Positions 19,459-28,964 of a stretch of DNA of 64,000 nucleotides are shown piece by piece. The notes beneath the pieces were generated by a model that was not told where the DNA came from, searched no databases, and saw only the letters and a list, made by a program, of their open reading frames with translations. Source of the DNA: Crocinitomicaceae bacterium. Its GTDB lineage: Bacteria > Bacteroidota > Bacteroidia > Flavobacteriales_D > Crocinitomicaceae. Positions within the stretch are counted from its first letter, which is position 1. Every line of letters begins with the position of its first letter. The position numbers and the translations under genes were made by a program. The stretch covers positions 124,001 through 188,000 of the forward strand of contig JAGOBK010000004.1 of assembly GCA_017983465.1 (NCBI GenBank), given 5' to 3'.

Positions 19459-22400
19459 ATGGCTTTCAAAAGAGAAATACCAAAAAAACAAAGTAGCTTT
19501 AATAAAATCACGATATCATTGGCTTCTCCAGAAATCATCCTGGAGAATTCAAGTGGTGAAGTGCTAAAGCCAGAGACAATCAACTACCGTACGTACAAAC
19601 CAGAACGTGACGGATTGTTCTGTGAGCGCATTTTTGGTCCAGTTAAAGACTATGAATGTCACTGTGGTAAATACAAAAGAATTCGATACAAAGGAATCGT
19701 ATGTGACCGTTGTGGAGTAGAGGTAACTGAGAAGAAAGTACGTAGAGAGCGCATGGGACATATCTCATTGGTAGTTCCAGTAGCACACATTTGGTACTTC
19801 CGTTCTTTACCGAACAAAATTGGTTACTTACTTGGTTTACCAACGAAAAAGTTGGATCAAATTATCTATTACGAGCGTTACGCGGTGATCAACCCAGGAG
19901 CTGCTTTGACATTGGATAATGTTAACCTTAAAAAATTCGATTTCTTAACAGAAGAAGAATATTTAGATATCCTTGACGCACTTCCAAAAGAAAACCAATA
20001 CTTGGAGGATTCCGATCCAAACAAGTTTGTTGCGAAAATGGGTGCTGAAGCATTGTACGATTTATTGAAAGATTTAAATCTTGAAGAATTATCTTACACG
20101 CTTCGTGATCAAGCAGAAAATGAAACATCGGTTCAACGTAAAAATGAGGCTTTAAAACGTCTTCAAGTTGTTGAAGCAATGAAGGATTCTCAAACACGTA
20201 TCGATAACCGTCCAGAATGGATGATTGTGAAAGTGGTACCTGTTATTCCACCTGAATTACGTCCGTTAGTTCCACTTGATGGTGGTCGTTTCGCGACTTC
20301 AGATTTGAATGACTTATACCGTCGTGTGATTATCCGTAACAATCGTTTGAAAAGATTGATCGAAATCAAAGCTCCAGAAGTAATCTTACGTAATGAAAAA
20401 CGTATGTTGCAAGAGTCTGTTGATTCCTTGTTCGATAACTCAAGAAAATCAAGCGCTGTTAAAACAGAATCAAATCGTGCATTGAAATCCCTTTCTGATT
20501 CATTGAAAGGTAAACAAGGTCGATTCCGTCAAAACTTACTTGGAAAACGTGTGGATTATTCAGCACGTTCAGTAATTGTTGTTGGTCCAGATTTGAAATT
20601 ACACGAATGTGGTCTTCCAAAAGACATGGCAGCGGAACTTTACAAACCGTTTATCATTCGTAAGATGATTGAACGTGGTATCGTGAAAACAGTTAAATCT
20701 GCAAAGAAAATTGTTGACCGTAAAGAGCCAGTAGTTTGGGATATTTTAGAAAATGTATTGAAAGGTCACCCAGTTCTATTGAACCGTGCCCCTACACTTC
20801 ACCGTTTAGGTATCCAAGCATTCCAACCGAAACTAATCGAAGGAAAAGCGATTCGTCTTCACCCATTGGTAACAACAGCCTTCAACGCCGATTTCGATGG
20901 TGACCAGATGGCGGTTCACTTACCTTTAGGTAATGCTGCAATTTTGGAAGCTCAAATGTTGATGTTAGCATCTCATAACATCTTGAATCCAGCGAATGGA
21001 GCACCAATTGCCGTTCCTTCTCAGGATATGGTCTTGGGTCTTTATTACATCACAAAAGGTAAACTTTCTGTGGAAGGTGATATCGTGAAAGGACAAGATG
21101 GAATTTTCTATTCTCCGAAAGAGGTTATCATTGCTTATAATGAGAAAAAACTTGATTTGCATGCGCGTATCAAAGTGAAATCTTATGACTTAGGTAAGAG
21201 TGGTGAACCAGAATTAATGCTGATTGAAACTACTTGTGGACGTGTTATGTTTAACGAGAAAGTTCCAAGAGAAGTTGGATACATCAATGATGTATTAACG
21301 AAAAAAGCATTACGTGATATTATCGGTGAAGTATTGAAAATTTGTGGTACTTCTCGTACTGCTCAATTCCTTGATGATATCAAAGGTCTTGGATACGAAA
21401 TGGCCTTCAGAGGTGGTTTGTCGTTCAACCTTGATGACATCATTATCCCGAAAGAAAAAGAAGTTTTAGTTGGTAAGGCTGAAAATGAAGTGAAAGAAGT
21501 CATGATGAACTACAACATGGGTCTTATCACGAATAATGAGCGTTACAACCAAATCATTGATATTTGGACGCATACAAACTCACGTTTGACAGCTACATTA
21601 ATGGATCAATTGAAAACAGACCGTCAAGGATTTAATTCAATTTACATGATGTACGATTCAGGAGCACGTGGTTCGAAAGAACAAATTCGTCAGCTTTCTG
21701 GTATGCGTGGATTGATGGCGAAACCACAGAAATCTGGTGCTTCCGTTCAAGAAATTATCGAGAATCCGATCTTATCAAACTTTAAGGAAGGATTATCCAT
21801 CCTTGAGTACTTTATCTCTACTCACGGTGCACGTAAAGGTTTGGCCGATACTGCCCTTAAAACAGCCGATGCAGGTTACCTGACTCGTCGTTTGGTGGAT
21901 GTTGCTCAAGATGTTGTTATCAATTCAAATGATTGTGGAACACTTCGTGGAATTGTTGCTACTGCATTGAAGAAAAATGATGAAGTTGTTGAACCATTGT
22001 ACGATCGTATTTTGGGACGTACATCTGTTCATGATGTTTACTTGCCAGATACGGATGAATTAATTATCGCTGCAGGTGAGTTAATCTCTGAAGATATCGC
22101 AAGTACCATTTCTAAAGCTGGAATCGAAGAAGTAGAAATTCGTTCTGTATTGACATGTGAAATGCGTCGTGGTGTATGTTCAAAATGTTATGGACGAAAC
22201 CTTGCTAATCACCGCCTTGCTCAAAGAGGTGATGCTGTTGGTGTTGTAGCTGCTCAATCAATTGGTGAGCCAGGTACACAGTTGACACTTCGTACATTCC
22301 ACGTTGGGGGTACTGCATCGAACATCGCAGATATTTCTGACTTGAAAGCGAAAGCAAATGGTAAATTAGAAATCGATGAGTTAAGAACTATCGAACGTAA

Positions 22401-23748
22401 AAACGCAGATGGTACAAACCAAATCATCGTTGTTGGTCGTTCTGCTGAATTAAAAATCACAGACGAAAAAACAGGAATTACGGTGATGACGGCGAATGTT
22501 CCTTACGGATCTGAATTAATGGTTTCTGGTGAAACGAAAATTAAAAAAGGTGACGTAATTTGTAAATGGGATCCATACAATGCGGTGATCATTTCAGAGG
22601 TTGCAGGTAAAGTTGTTTTTGATGGCATCATTGAAAATATTACTTACCGTGAAGAAGTCGATGAGCAAACAGGATTTACTGAAAAAGTAATCATCGAATC
22701 TCGTGATAAAAAGAAAAGTCCAGCGATTCACATCATGGACCCTAAAACGAAGGAAATTTTAAGAGAATACTCTATTCCAGTTAATGCGCACATCTCTGTT
22801 ACAGAAGGCGACAAAATTGAAGCAGGTGTGATCATGGTTAAAATTCCTCGTTTAGCTGGTAAAACCGGAGATATCACCGGAGGTCTTCCACGTGTAACTG
22901 AGTTATTCGAGGCAAGAAATCCTTCAAATCCAGCAGTTGTTTCTGAAATCGATGGAACAGCAGCATTTGGAAATGTGAAACGTGGTAACCGTGAAATTAT
23001 CATTACATCGAAATTGGGTGAAGTAAGAAAATACTTAGTTCCACTTTCTAAACATATCCTTGTACAACAAAACGATTTCGTTCGTGCTGGTCAACCATTA
23101 TCTGATGGAGCGATCACACCAAACGATATCTTGAACATCGAAGGACCTACGAAAGTACAAGAGTACATCGTAAATGAGATCCAAGAGGTTTACCGTTTGC
23201 AAGGTGTAAAAATTAATGATAAACACTTTGAAGTAATTGTACGTCAAATGATGTTGAAAGCACAAATCATCGAGTCTGGTGATACTCGCTTCTTGGAAGG
23301 ACAATCCGTTCATAAAGCAGATATCATGGAAGCGAATGATGCACTTTACGGAATGATGTTCGTGAAAGATGCAGGTGATTCAGCGGAATTGAAAAAAGGA
23401 CAATTGGTTTCTGTTCGTCGTTTAAGAGATGAGAACTCGAAATTGAAACGTGAGGATAAAACATTAGTAGAAGCGAGAGAGGCTATGCCAGCAACGTCGA
23501 CACCATTGTTGCAAGGTATCACACGTGCGTCACTTCAAACACAATCGTTTATTTCTGCGGCTTCCTTCCAGGAGACAACGAAAGTATTAAACGAAGCAGC
23601 TATTTCAGGTAAAGAAGACCACTTATTAGGATTGAAAGAAAACGTTATCGTTGGACACTTAATCCCAGCTGGTACAGGTGTACGTGAATACCAATCAATG
23701 ATTGTTGGTTCACAAGAAGCTTACGATGAAATGCTACAAGACGCTTAA
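19459..23748 (+). CDS. rpoC: DNA-directed RNA polymerase beta' subunit
   Basis: A 1429-residue catalytic subunit. The N-terminal zinc ribbon [20 protein letters not shown] lies near residues 68-87. The catalytic magnesium loop NADFDGDQM has aspartates D478, D480 and D482. The second zinc site [16 protein letters not shown], bridge-helix/trigger-loop region and the C-terminal [12 protein letters not shown] segment are complete. It ends the secE-rpoC block with a strong terminator 20 bases after the stop. Confidence 0.99.
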   Translation: MAFKREIPKKQSSFNKITISLASPEIILENSSGEVLKPETINYRTYKPERDGLFCERIFGPVKDYECHCGKYKRIRYKGIVCDRCGVEVTEKKVRRERMGHISLVVPVAHIWYFRSLPNKIGYLLGLPTKKLDQIIYYERYAVINPGAALTLDNVNLKKFDFLTEEEYLDILDALPKENQYLEDSDPNKFVAKMGAEALYDLLKDLNLEELSYTLRDQAENETSVQRKNEALKRLQVVEAMKDSQTRIDNRPEWMIVKVVPVIPPELRPLVPLDGGRFATSDLNDLYRRVIIRNNRLKRLIEIKAPEVILRNEKRMLQESVDSLFDNSRKSSAVKTESNRALKSLSDSLKGKQGRFRQNLLGKRVDYSARSVIVVGPDLKLHECGLPKDMAAELYKPFIIRKMIERGIVKTVKSAKKIVDRKEPVVWDILENVLKGHPVLLNRAPTLHRLGIQAFQPKLIEGKAIRLHPLVTTAFNADFDGDQMAVHLPLGNAAILEAQMLMLASHNILNPANGAPIAVPSQDMVLGLYYITKGKLSVEGDIVKGQDGIFYSPKEVIIAYNEKKLDLHARIKVKSYDLGKSGEPELMLIETTCGRVMFNEKVPREVGYINDVLTKKALRDIIGEVLKICGTSRTAQFLDDIKGLGYEMAFRGGLSFNLDDIIIPKEKEVLVGKAENEVKEVMMNYNMGLITNNERYNQIIDIWTHTNSRLTATLMDQLKTDRQGFNSIYMMYDSGARGSKEQIRQLSGMRGLMAKPQKSGASVQEIIENPILSNFKEGLSILEYFISTHGARKGLADTALKTADAGYLTRRLVDVAQDVVINSNDCGTLRGIVATALKKNDEVVEPLYDRILGRTSVHDVYLPDTDELIIAAGELISEDIASTISKAGIEEVEIRSVLTCEMRRGVCSKCYGRNLANHRLAQRGDAVGVVAAQSIGEPGTQLTLRTFHVGGTASNIADISDLKAKANGKLEIDELRTIERKNADGTNQIIVVGRSAELKITDEKTGITVMTANVPYGSELMVSGETKIKKGDVICKWDPYNAVIISEVAGKVVFDGIIENITYREEVDEQTGFTEKVIIESRDKKKSPAIHIMDPKTKEILREYSIPVNAHISVTEGDKIEAGVIMVKIPRLAGKTGDITGGLPRVTELFEARNPSNPAVVSEIDGTAAFGNVKRGNREIIITSKLGEVRKYLVPLSKHILVQQNDFVRAGQPLSDGAITPNDILNIEGPTKVQEYIVNEIQEVYRLQGVKINDKHFEVIVRQMMLKAQIIESGDTRFLEGQSVHKADIMEANDALYGMMFVKDAGDSAELKKGQLVSVRRLRDENSKLKREDKTLVEAREAMPATSTPLLQGITRASLQTQSFISAASFQETTKVLNEAAISGKEDHLLGLKENVIVGHLIPAGTGVREYQSMIVGSQEAYDEMLQDA

Positions 23749-23767
23749 TCGAAAGATAAAATAAAGG

Positions 23768-23799
23768 AAAAGGATGATCGAAAGGTCATCCTTTTTTTT
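23768..23799 (+). terminator. Intrinsic terminator after rpoC, near the recG stop
   Basis: AAAAGGATGA at 23768-23777 pairs with TCATCCTTTT at 23786-23795 around an eight-base loop, followed by further T. Its A-rich left flank would also give a T-run on the minus strand, so it may end recG transcripts too. Confidence 0.85.
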
Positions 23800-25894
23800 A
23801 TGCTATTCGGCCCCAGTTTGGACGAGATTTTAGCACTTGATGCATGCGTTGGTTTAATCGGATATTCTCCGCTAACAAAAGATCTGGATCCTTTTCTAGA
23901 ATCTCTCTGGCCTTTTCTCTGGCCAAACTAACGATTTGACCATCTCTTGATAGATCGGCCAATTTTAAGTTCAATACACCACTCTGCTGCGTCCCCATTA
24001 AATCACCAGGACCCCGCAACTGTAAATCAACTTCGGAAATCTGAAAGCCATCATTTGTCATGACCATAGTATCCATTCGTTTCATCGATTCTTTGGATAG
24101 TTTATCCCCAGTCATTAAAATACAGTAGGATTTTTCTGCTCCACGTCCAACACGTCCACGCAATTGATGCAATTGAGACAAGCCAAAACGTTCCGCACTC
24201 TCAATGACCATCACTGATGCATTTGGCACATTGACCCCAACTTCGATAACGGTAGTCGCTACCATGATTTGCGTTTCTGCTTTCACAAAACGTTGCATTT
24301 CTGCATCTTTCTCAGCTGGTTTTAACTTTCCATGAACCATGCTCACCTCGTATGAAGGAGAAGGAAAGGCATCCGTAATTAAATCATAACCTTCCTGCAG
24401 ATTTTTGAAGTCTAGTTTCTCGGATTCCTGAATCAACGGATAAACAATATAGATCTGTCTTCCAAGGGAAATTTGTTCCTTGATAAATTGCAATAATTTT
24501 GGACGATGGTTTTCTCTTCGATGAATGGTTTGAATGGGTTTTCTACCGGGAGGAAGTTCATCAATGATGGAAACATCTAAGTCTCCATAAAAAGTCATGG
24601 CTAATGTTCGTGGAATGGGTGTTGCCGTCATGATTAAAACATGCGGTGGAACTGCGTTTTTCCCCCACATTTTAGATCGTTGTGCGACACCAAAACGATG
24701 TTGCTCGTCAATCACTACAATTCCTAAATTAGCGAACTGAACCACATCCTCCAACAACGCATGGGTACCAATTAACAAATGAATGGTTCCATTTTGCAGA
24801 CCCTCATGAATTTCGACTCTTCTTGCTTTTTTTGTGGAACCCGTTAACAAGGCAATTTCGATGGGTAGGCCATCTACAAGTTCCCGAAGGGACTCATAAT
24901 GCTGGGTTGCTAGAATTTCGGTAGGTGCCATCAGTGCTCCTTGAAAACCGTTATCGATTCCCATGAGCAAAGTTAATAAAGCAACAAGTGTTTTTCCACT
25001 CCCAACATCTCCTTGCAAAAGTCGATTCATGTGCTCACCATGCAAAAAGTCTTTTCGAATTTCTTTTAACACTCTTTTTTGTGCATTCGTTAACTCAAAA
25101 GGAAGGTGTTTTGTATAGAAGGTATTAAAAAGGTTTCCTAATTCTGAAAAGATAAATCCTTTCATTTTTTTTGCGCGTATTTCCTTACGGAGCAATAATT
25201 CCAGTTGTAAAAAGAATAATTCCTCAAATTTCAGTCGATAGCGGGCTTGTTTATATTCTACCTCATTCTTTGGCGCATGAATGGAAAAATAGGCTTGTTC
25301 TTTGGAAATAAGGTGAAGTTCTTCTGTCAGGTAATGAGGTAGAACTTCCGGAATCTGGTTTCTTATTTGAGGAAGAAGTCCTTGGATGATTTTTCCAATC
25401 CCTTTTGCATTTAATCCCTTTACATTCAGCTTCTCCGTTGAAGGATACATCGCTTGTAAACCAAGTTCTGTCGATTGCTCTCCCCACTTGGTTAATTCAG
25501 GATGAGGAATGGTCCATTGTTGATTGTAAGCCTTTGGTTTCCCGAAAAGAAGATAGGTTTCTCCAACGCGTAAATTTGCTTTCACCCATTGAATACCCTG
25601 AAACCAAATTAAATCTACTGTCCCTGAATGATCTTCAAAACGTGCGGTTAGTTTACGGTGACGACCGGTTCCAACCTCACCGATGTAGGTGATTTTACCT
25701 TTTAATTGCAGGTAATTATCCACCAAATGAATATCCCTAATTTCATGAAATACGGAACGATCTTGGTAACGGAAAGGAAAGTGATTGAGGATGTCACGAA
25801 AGGAAAAAATTCCTAATTCTGTTTGCAAAGTGGCTGCACGTTGTGGACCAACACCTTTTAAATATTCAATGGGTGTGGATAACAAGTCAGTCAT
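23798..25894 (-). CDS. recG: ATP-dependent DNA helicase RecG
   Basis: A 698-residue helicase that remodels stalled replication forks and Holliday junctions. The N-terminal wedge/OB region (PIEYLKGVGPQRAATLQ, then FPFRYQDRS) is followed by superfamily 2 motifs: Walker A GDVGSGKT, DEQH box in VVIDEQHRFG, TATPIPRTLAM, and LRGRVGRG. Length is normal. It lies 21 bases downstream of accA on the same strand, probably in one operon. Confidence 0.97.
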   Translation of the reverse strand: MTDLLSTPIEYLKGVGPQRAATLQTELGIFSFRDILNHFPFRYQDRSVFHEIRDIHLVDNYLQLKGKITYIGEVGTGRHRKLTARFEDHSGTVDLIWFQGIQWVKANLRVGETYLLFGKPKAYNQQWTIPHPELTKWGEQSTELGLQAMYPSTEKLNVKGLNAKGIGKIIQGLLPQIRNQIPEVLPHYLTEELHLISKEQAYFSIHAPKNEVEYKQARYRLKFEELFFLQLELLLRKEIRAKKMKGFIFSELGNLFNTFYTKHLPFELTNAQKRVLKEIRKDFLHGEHMNRLLQGDVGSGKTLVALLTLLMGIDNGFQGALMAPTEILATQHYESLRELVDGLPIEIALLTGSTKKARRVEIHEGLQNGTIHLLIGTHALLEDVVQFANLGIVVIDEQHRFGVAQRSKMWGKNAVPPHVLIMTATPIPRTLAMTFYGDLDVSIIDELPPGRKPIQTIHRRENHRPKLLQFIKEQISLGRQIYIVYPLIQESEKLDFKNLQEGYDLITDAFPSPSYEVSMVHGKLKPAEKDAEMQRFVKAETQIMVATTVIEVGVNVPNASVMVIESAERFGLSQLHQLRGRVGRGAEKSYCILMTGDKLSKESMKRMDTMVMTNDGFQISEVDLQLRGPGDLMGTQQSGVLNLKLADLSRDGQIVSLAREKAREILEKDPDLLLAENIRLNQRMHQVLKSRPNWGRIA

Positions 25895-25915
25895 GAATGG
25901 ATGATTTGGTATTGG

Positions 25916-26869
25916 TTATTTCCAAACACCCATCTGACAAAATTTCTCAATGCGGTCTTCCACGCGTTTATCAGGATTTTGTTTCTCTAATTCTGAGATG
26001 TAGTCCTTGATTTTTGCTTTAACCACTTGAAACATTTCTTCTGGATTGCGATGTGCACCATTTGATGGTTCAGGAATGACTTCATCTACCAATCCATTTT
26101 TACGCATATCAGTAGACGTTAATTTCAATGCATCTGCTGCAGTTTCCTTAAAGTTCCATGAACGCCATAAAATGGAAGAACAACTTTCCGGAGAGATCAC
26201 TGAATACCATGTGTTTTCCAACATGACCACTTTATCTCCAACACCGATTCCAAGGGCACCGCCGGATGCTCCTTCACCGATGATGATACAAATCACGGGA
26301 ACTTTCAAACGCATCATTTCGTAGATGTTACGAGCAATTGCTTCTCCTTGTCCACGTTCCTCTGCTTCTAATCCGGGAAAAGCTCCTGGAGTATCGATAA
26401 ATGTAATGATAGGTTTATTAAATTTCTCGGCTAATTTCATTAGTCGAAGCGCTTTACGATATCCCTCTGGATTAGGCATTCCAAAATTACGGTATTGACG
26501 CATTTTTGTATTGATGCCTTTTTGTTGTCCAATAAGCATAACGCTTTTTCCATCAATCATCCCAAATCCACCAACCATGGCTTTGTCGTCTTTCACGCTG
26601 CGATCACCGTGTAATTCGATGAATTGCCCGTTGGTAAGAGCGTCAATATAAGCAAGGGTATATGGTCTGTCTGGGTGTCTAGAAAGTTGCACACGTTGCC
26701 AAGGAGTGAGTCCTGAAAAAACCTCTTTCGTTTTTTCCTGTAACACTTGCTCTAATTCGGCAAGTTGCTCTGACATATCCACATTCGTGGATTCACCAAG
26801 TTCTTTGGTTTGAGCAATTTGTTCCTCCAAGGATTTTAATGGTTCTTCAAAGTCAAGATACGTAGACAT
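25916..26869 (-). CDS. accA: Acetyl-CoA carboxylase carboxyltransferase subunit alpha
   Basis: A 317-residue subunit that, with AccD, transfers carboxyl from biotin to acetyl-CoA to make malonyl-CoA for fatty acid synthesis. Typical segments are [61 protein letters not shown] and [15 protein letters not shown]. Length matches the family. It is transcribed divergently from ispE and followed by recG. Confidence 0.98.
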   Translation of the reverse strand: MSTYLDFEEPLKSLEEQIAQTKELGESTNVDMSEQLAELEQVLQEKTKEVFSGLTPWQRVQLSRHPDRPYTLAYIDALTNGQFIELHGDRSVKDDKAMVGGFGMIDGKSVMLIGQQKGINTKMRQYRNFGMPNPEGYRKALRLMKLAEKFNKPIITFIDTPGAFPGLEAEERGQGEAIARNIYEMMRLKVPVICIIIGEGASGGALGIGVGDKVVMLENTWYSVISPESCSSILWRSWNFKETAADALKLTSTDMRKNGLVDEVIPEPSNGAHRNPEEMFQVVKAKIKDYISELEKQNPDKRVEDRIEKFCQMGVWK

Positions 26870-26888
26870 AATTTCTAAATTGAGTAGA

Positions 26889-26915
26889 CAAAGTTAATTG
26901 ATTTTCTGATACCAA
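26889..26915 (-). promoter_or_regulatory. Candidate accA promoter
   Basis: On the minus strand TAACTTTG (26896-26889) matches TAnnTTTG, with a TTG at 26915-26913, 16 bases upstream. The spacing is slightly short. The accA ATG follows 19 bases after the -7 element. Confidence 0.45.
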
Positions 26916-26957
26916 CATTTCCAATTAGTAATTGGGGAAAAGTTCGACTGAAAAAAC

Positions 26958-26965
26958 TACATTTG
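26958..26965 (+). promoter_or_regulatory. Candidate leaderless promoter of ispE
   Basis: TACATTTG matches TAnnTTTG and ends only four bases before the ispE ATG at 26970. A TTG at 26932-26934 is 23 bases upstream, at the long end of the usual spacing. If used, transcription would start at or next to the start codon. Confidence 0.4.
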
Positions 26966-26969
26966 TTTC

Positions 26970-27785
26970 ATGATTTTATATCCTCCAGCAAAGATAAACC
27001 TTGGACTAAACATCCTCCGTAAAAGGAATGATGGTTATCATGATATCGATACATGCATGGTTGAAATTCCATTTACAGATATTCTCGAAGTAACGAAAGC
27101 GGATTCGTTTGAATTTCTTCAAACTGGCATAAAGATTAGTGGTGGAGGAAGTAATTTGTGTGAGAAGGCATATCAATTGTTGCAAAATGAATTTCAAATC
27201 GGTCCCGTTCGCATTCATTTAAGAAAGCAAATTCCAGTTGGTGCTGGACTTGGTGGAGGATCCGCTGATGCGACGTTTACTCTATTGGCATTAAACGAAC
27301 TCTTTCATTTACAGCTAAGCACTGATAAACTCAAACAATTAGCTTCTGAACTCGGAAGCGATTGTCCATTTTTTGTGGATGGATTACCCCAGATTGCTCA
27401 AGGTAGAGGGGAGATACTTTCCTCGGTGGAGCTTGATTTATCCAATGTTTTCTTGGTATTATTAAATCCAGGCATTCATGTCGGGACGAAGGAAGCATAC
27501 GATGGAGTTTCGGTAAGTGAAGACGTTCCTTGTATTGAAGAAACCGTTCAAAAACCAATGAATCAATGGAAAGAATTCCTGAAAAACGATTTTGAAACTT
27601 CTGTTTTTCAACGTTACCCGGAAATTCAAACATTAAAAGAATCACTGGATCAGTCCGGTGCGATTTATGCTTCAATGTCCGGCTCTGGCTCTAGTGTTTT
27701 TGGACTTTTCACAAACGAAGTTGCCGCAATGAATTTCAATTCCACACATCTTATCTACAAAGGACGGTTTAAAAATCCATCTTAG
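26970..27785 (+). CDS. ispE: 4-diphosphocytidyl-2-C-methyl-D-erythritol kinase
   Basis: A 271-residue GHMP kinase of the non-mevalonate isoprenoid pathway. The substrate end is recognised by PPAKINLGLNILRKRNDGYHDI, the ATP loop by PVGAGLGGGSADATFTL near residues 90-106, and the third GHMP motif by YASMSGSGSSVFGLF. Length is typical. It is monocistronic by position, between divergent accA and the starch locus. Confidence 0.97.
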   Translation: MILYPPAKINLGLNILRKRNDGYHDIDTCMVEIPFTDILEVTKADSFEFLQTGIKISGGGSNLCEKAYQLLQNEFQIGPVRIHLRKQIPVGAGLGGGSADATFTLLALNELFHLQLSTDKLKQLASELGSDCPFFVDGLPQIAQGRGEILSSVELDLSNVFLVLLNPGIHVGTKEAYDGVSVSEDVPCIEETVQKPMNQWKEFLKNDFETSVFQRYPEIQTLKESLDQSGAIYASMSGSGSSVFGLFTNEVAAMNFNSTHLIYKGRFKNPS

Positions 27786-27823
27786 AAATCTATAAAGTAT
27801 TTCTTTAATTCCAATTTTCTTTT

Positions 27824-27831
27824 TATTTTTG
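27824..27831 (+). promoter_or_regulatory. Candidate -7 element before the SusE/F-like gene
   Basis: TATTTTTG matches TAnnTTTG, 49 bases before the ATG at 27881. No TTG stands at the usual -33 position. A looser element (TATTTTTT at 27854-27861) is an alternative, so the start point is uncertain. Confidence 0.3.
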
Positions 27832-27835
27832 AAGT

Positions 27836-27848
27836 TGTCAATCTGACA
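27836..27848 (+). promoter_or_regulatory. Palindrome TGTCAATCTGACA, candidate starch-locus operator
   Basis: Arms TGTCA and TGACA are separated by ATC, 32 bases before the first gene of the locus. A near-identical palindrome lies at 37532-37544 before susC. Shared placement before both transcription units suggests a common regulator, which is not encoded in the window. Confidence 0.45.
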
Positions 27849-27880
27849 CTAAGTATTTTTTAACCTTTTAAAATTGAACT

Positions 27881-28894
27881 ATGAAAAAAATGTTTACTTT
27901 TTTAGCTACTGTATTTATTAGTGTAGCGTCTTACGCGCAGTTTCCTGCGGTAGGTATTATTGGATCTGCGGTTCCACCGTACGATTGGTCTGTGGATATT
28001 CCAATGCAAACGTTGGATGGAAACACCTATGCTGGTATTGTAACATGTGTTGCTGGTTCGGCTAAATTCCGTCAAGATGCTGCTTGGACAATTAACTGGG
28101 GAGCTTCAACTTTCCCAGCTGGTCTTGGTGTTCAAGATGGTGCTGATATTCCAGTTCCAGCAGGAACTTATTTGGTTATTTTTGACCGTACTACAGGTGC
28201 TTACAATTTCCAAACAGATTACACTGTAACTTACCAAGTAGATATCACAGGATATTTAGCTGGTGGAGCAACATTGGCTGCTAACGGAATTCGTGTTGGA
28301 GGTACATTTGGAACAAACCAAGGTTCAGTTGCAGCTGGTCCAATGGTAGACTGGTCTCCATCTGATGCTAACTCAGCAATGACAGACTTAGGAAACAACA
28401 TCTGGTCAATCGATGTAACTTACCCTGTTTCTACATTACAAGGTACACAAACGTACAAATTTGTAAACGGTGATTGGGGAGCAAACGAAGGAACAGATCC
28501 ATTAAACACAATTGCTGTTGATGGTTGTGGTACTGACGATGGTTCTGGAAACATCAACCGTAGCTATTTATTATTACCTGGAACAGTTTGTTATGTTTGG
28601 GATGCATGTACTGCATGTGGTGGATCTAACGTTACTGAAAACGTGATCAACAACTTGACAGTTTCTCCAAACCCAACTTCTGATGTTGCTAACTTCAAAT
28701 TTGATGTAAACAACGCTTCTGAAGCGACAATCACATTATTTGATTTAACAGGAAAAGAAGTTGCTACGAAAACAATCGCAGTTTCTGCTTCTAACAATGT
28801 TGAAGTAAATACAGCTAACATGTCTGCTGGATCTTACATCTACAAAGTGTTCGCTGGTGACAAAGTTGCTACTGGAAAATTGATCAAACAATAA
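27881..28894 (+). CDS. SusE/SusF-like starch-binding protein with T9SS sorting domain
   Basis: A 337-residue exported protein. A signal peptide (MKKMFTFLATVFISVASYAQ) is followed by a module resembling SusE/SusF outer-membrane starch-binding domains (VGIIGSAVPPYDWSVDIPM, then AKFRQDAAWTINWG, residues about 20-110). A second module (about 115-235) has the same layout with TYKFVNGDWGANEG. Residues about 260-337 are a type A T9SS C-terminal domain (LTVSPNPTSDVANF, MSAGSYIYKVF, KLIKQ). Canonical SusE/F are lipoproteins, so T9SS export is the difference. Codon use and its own terminator suggest high expression. Starch binding is inferred. Confidence 0.75.
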   Translation: MKKMFTFLATVFISVASYAQFPAVGIIGSAVPPYDWSVDIPMQTLDGNTYAGIVTCVAGSAKFRQDAAWTINWGASTFPAGLGVQDGADIPVPAGTYLVIFDRTTGAYNFQTDYTVTYQVDITGYLAGGATLAANGIRVGGTFGTNQGSVAAGPMVDWSPSDANSAMTDLGNNIWSIDVTYPVSTLQGTQTYKFVNGDWGANEGTDPLNTIAVDGCGTDDGSGNINRSYLLLPGTVCYVWDACTACGGSNVTENVINNLTVSPNPTSDVANFKFDVNNASEATITLFDLTGKEVATKTIAVSASNNVEVNTANMSAGSYIYKVFAGDKVATGKLIKQ

Positions 28895-28914
28895 TTTTTC
28901 AATAATTTATTGAG

Positions 28915-28947
28915 AGCCTAAGTTGAAATATACTTAGGCTTTTTTTT
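28915..28947 (+). terminator. Intrinsic terminator/attenuator after the SusE/F-like gene
   Basis: AGCCTAAGT at 28915-28923 pairs with ACTTAGGCT at 28932-28940, followed by seven further T. The next gene starts at 28965, so there is no space for a separate promoter and readthrough must feed the downstream genes. Confidence 0.88.
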
Positions 28948-28964
28948 ACCTTAAACATTTCTAA

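Noticed and set aside
15619..23748. Long antisense open frames within rpoB and rpoC
   Set aside because: They encode no recognisable domain and arise from codon bias of the real genes on the plus strand.
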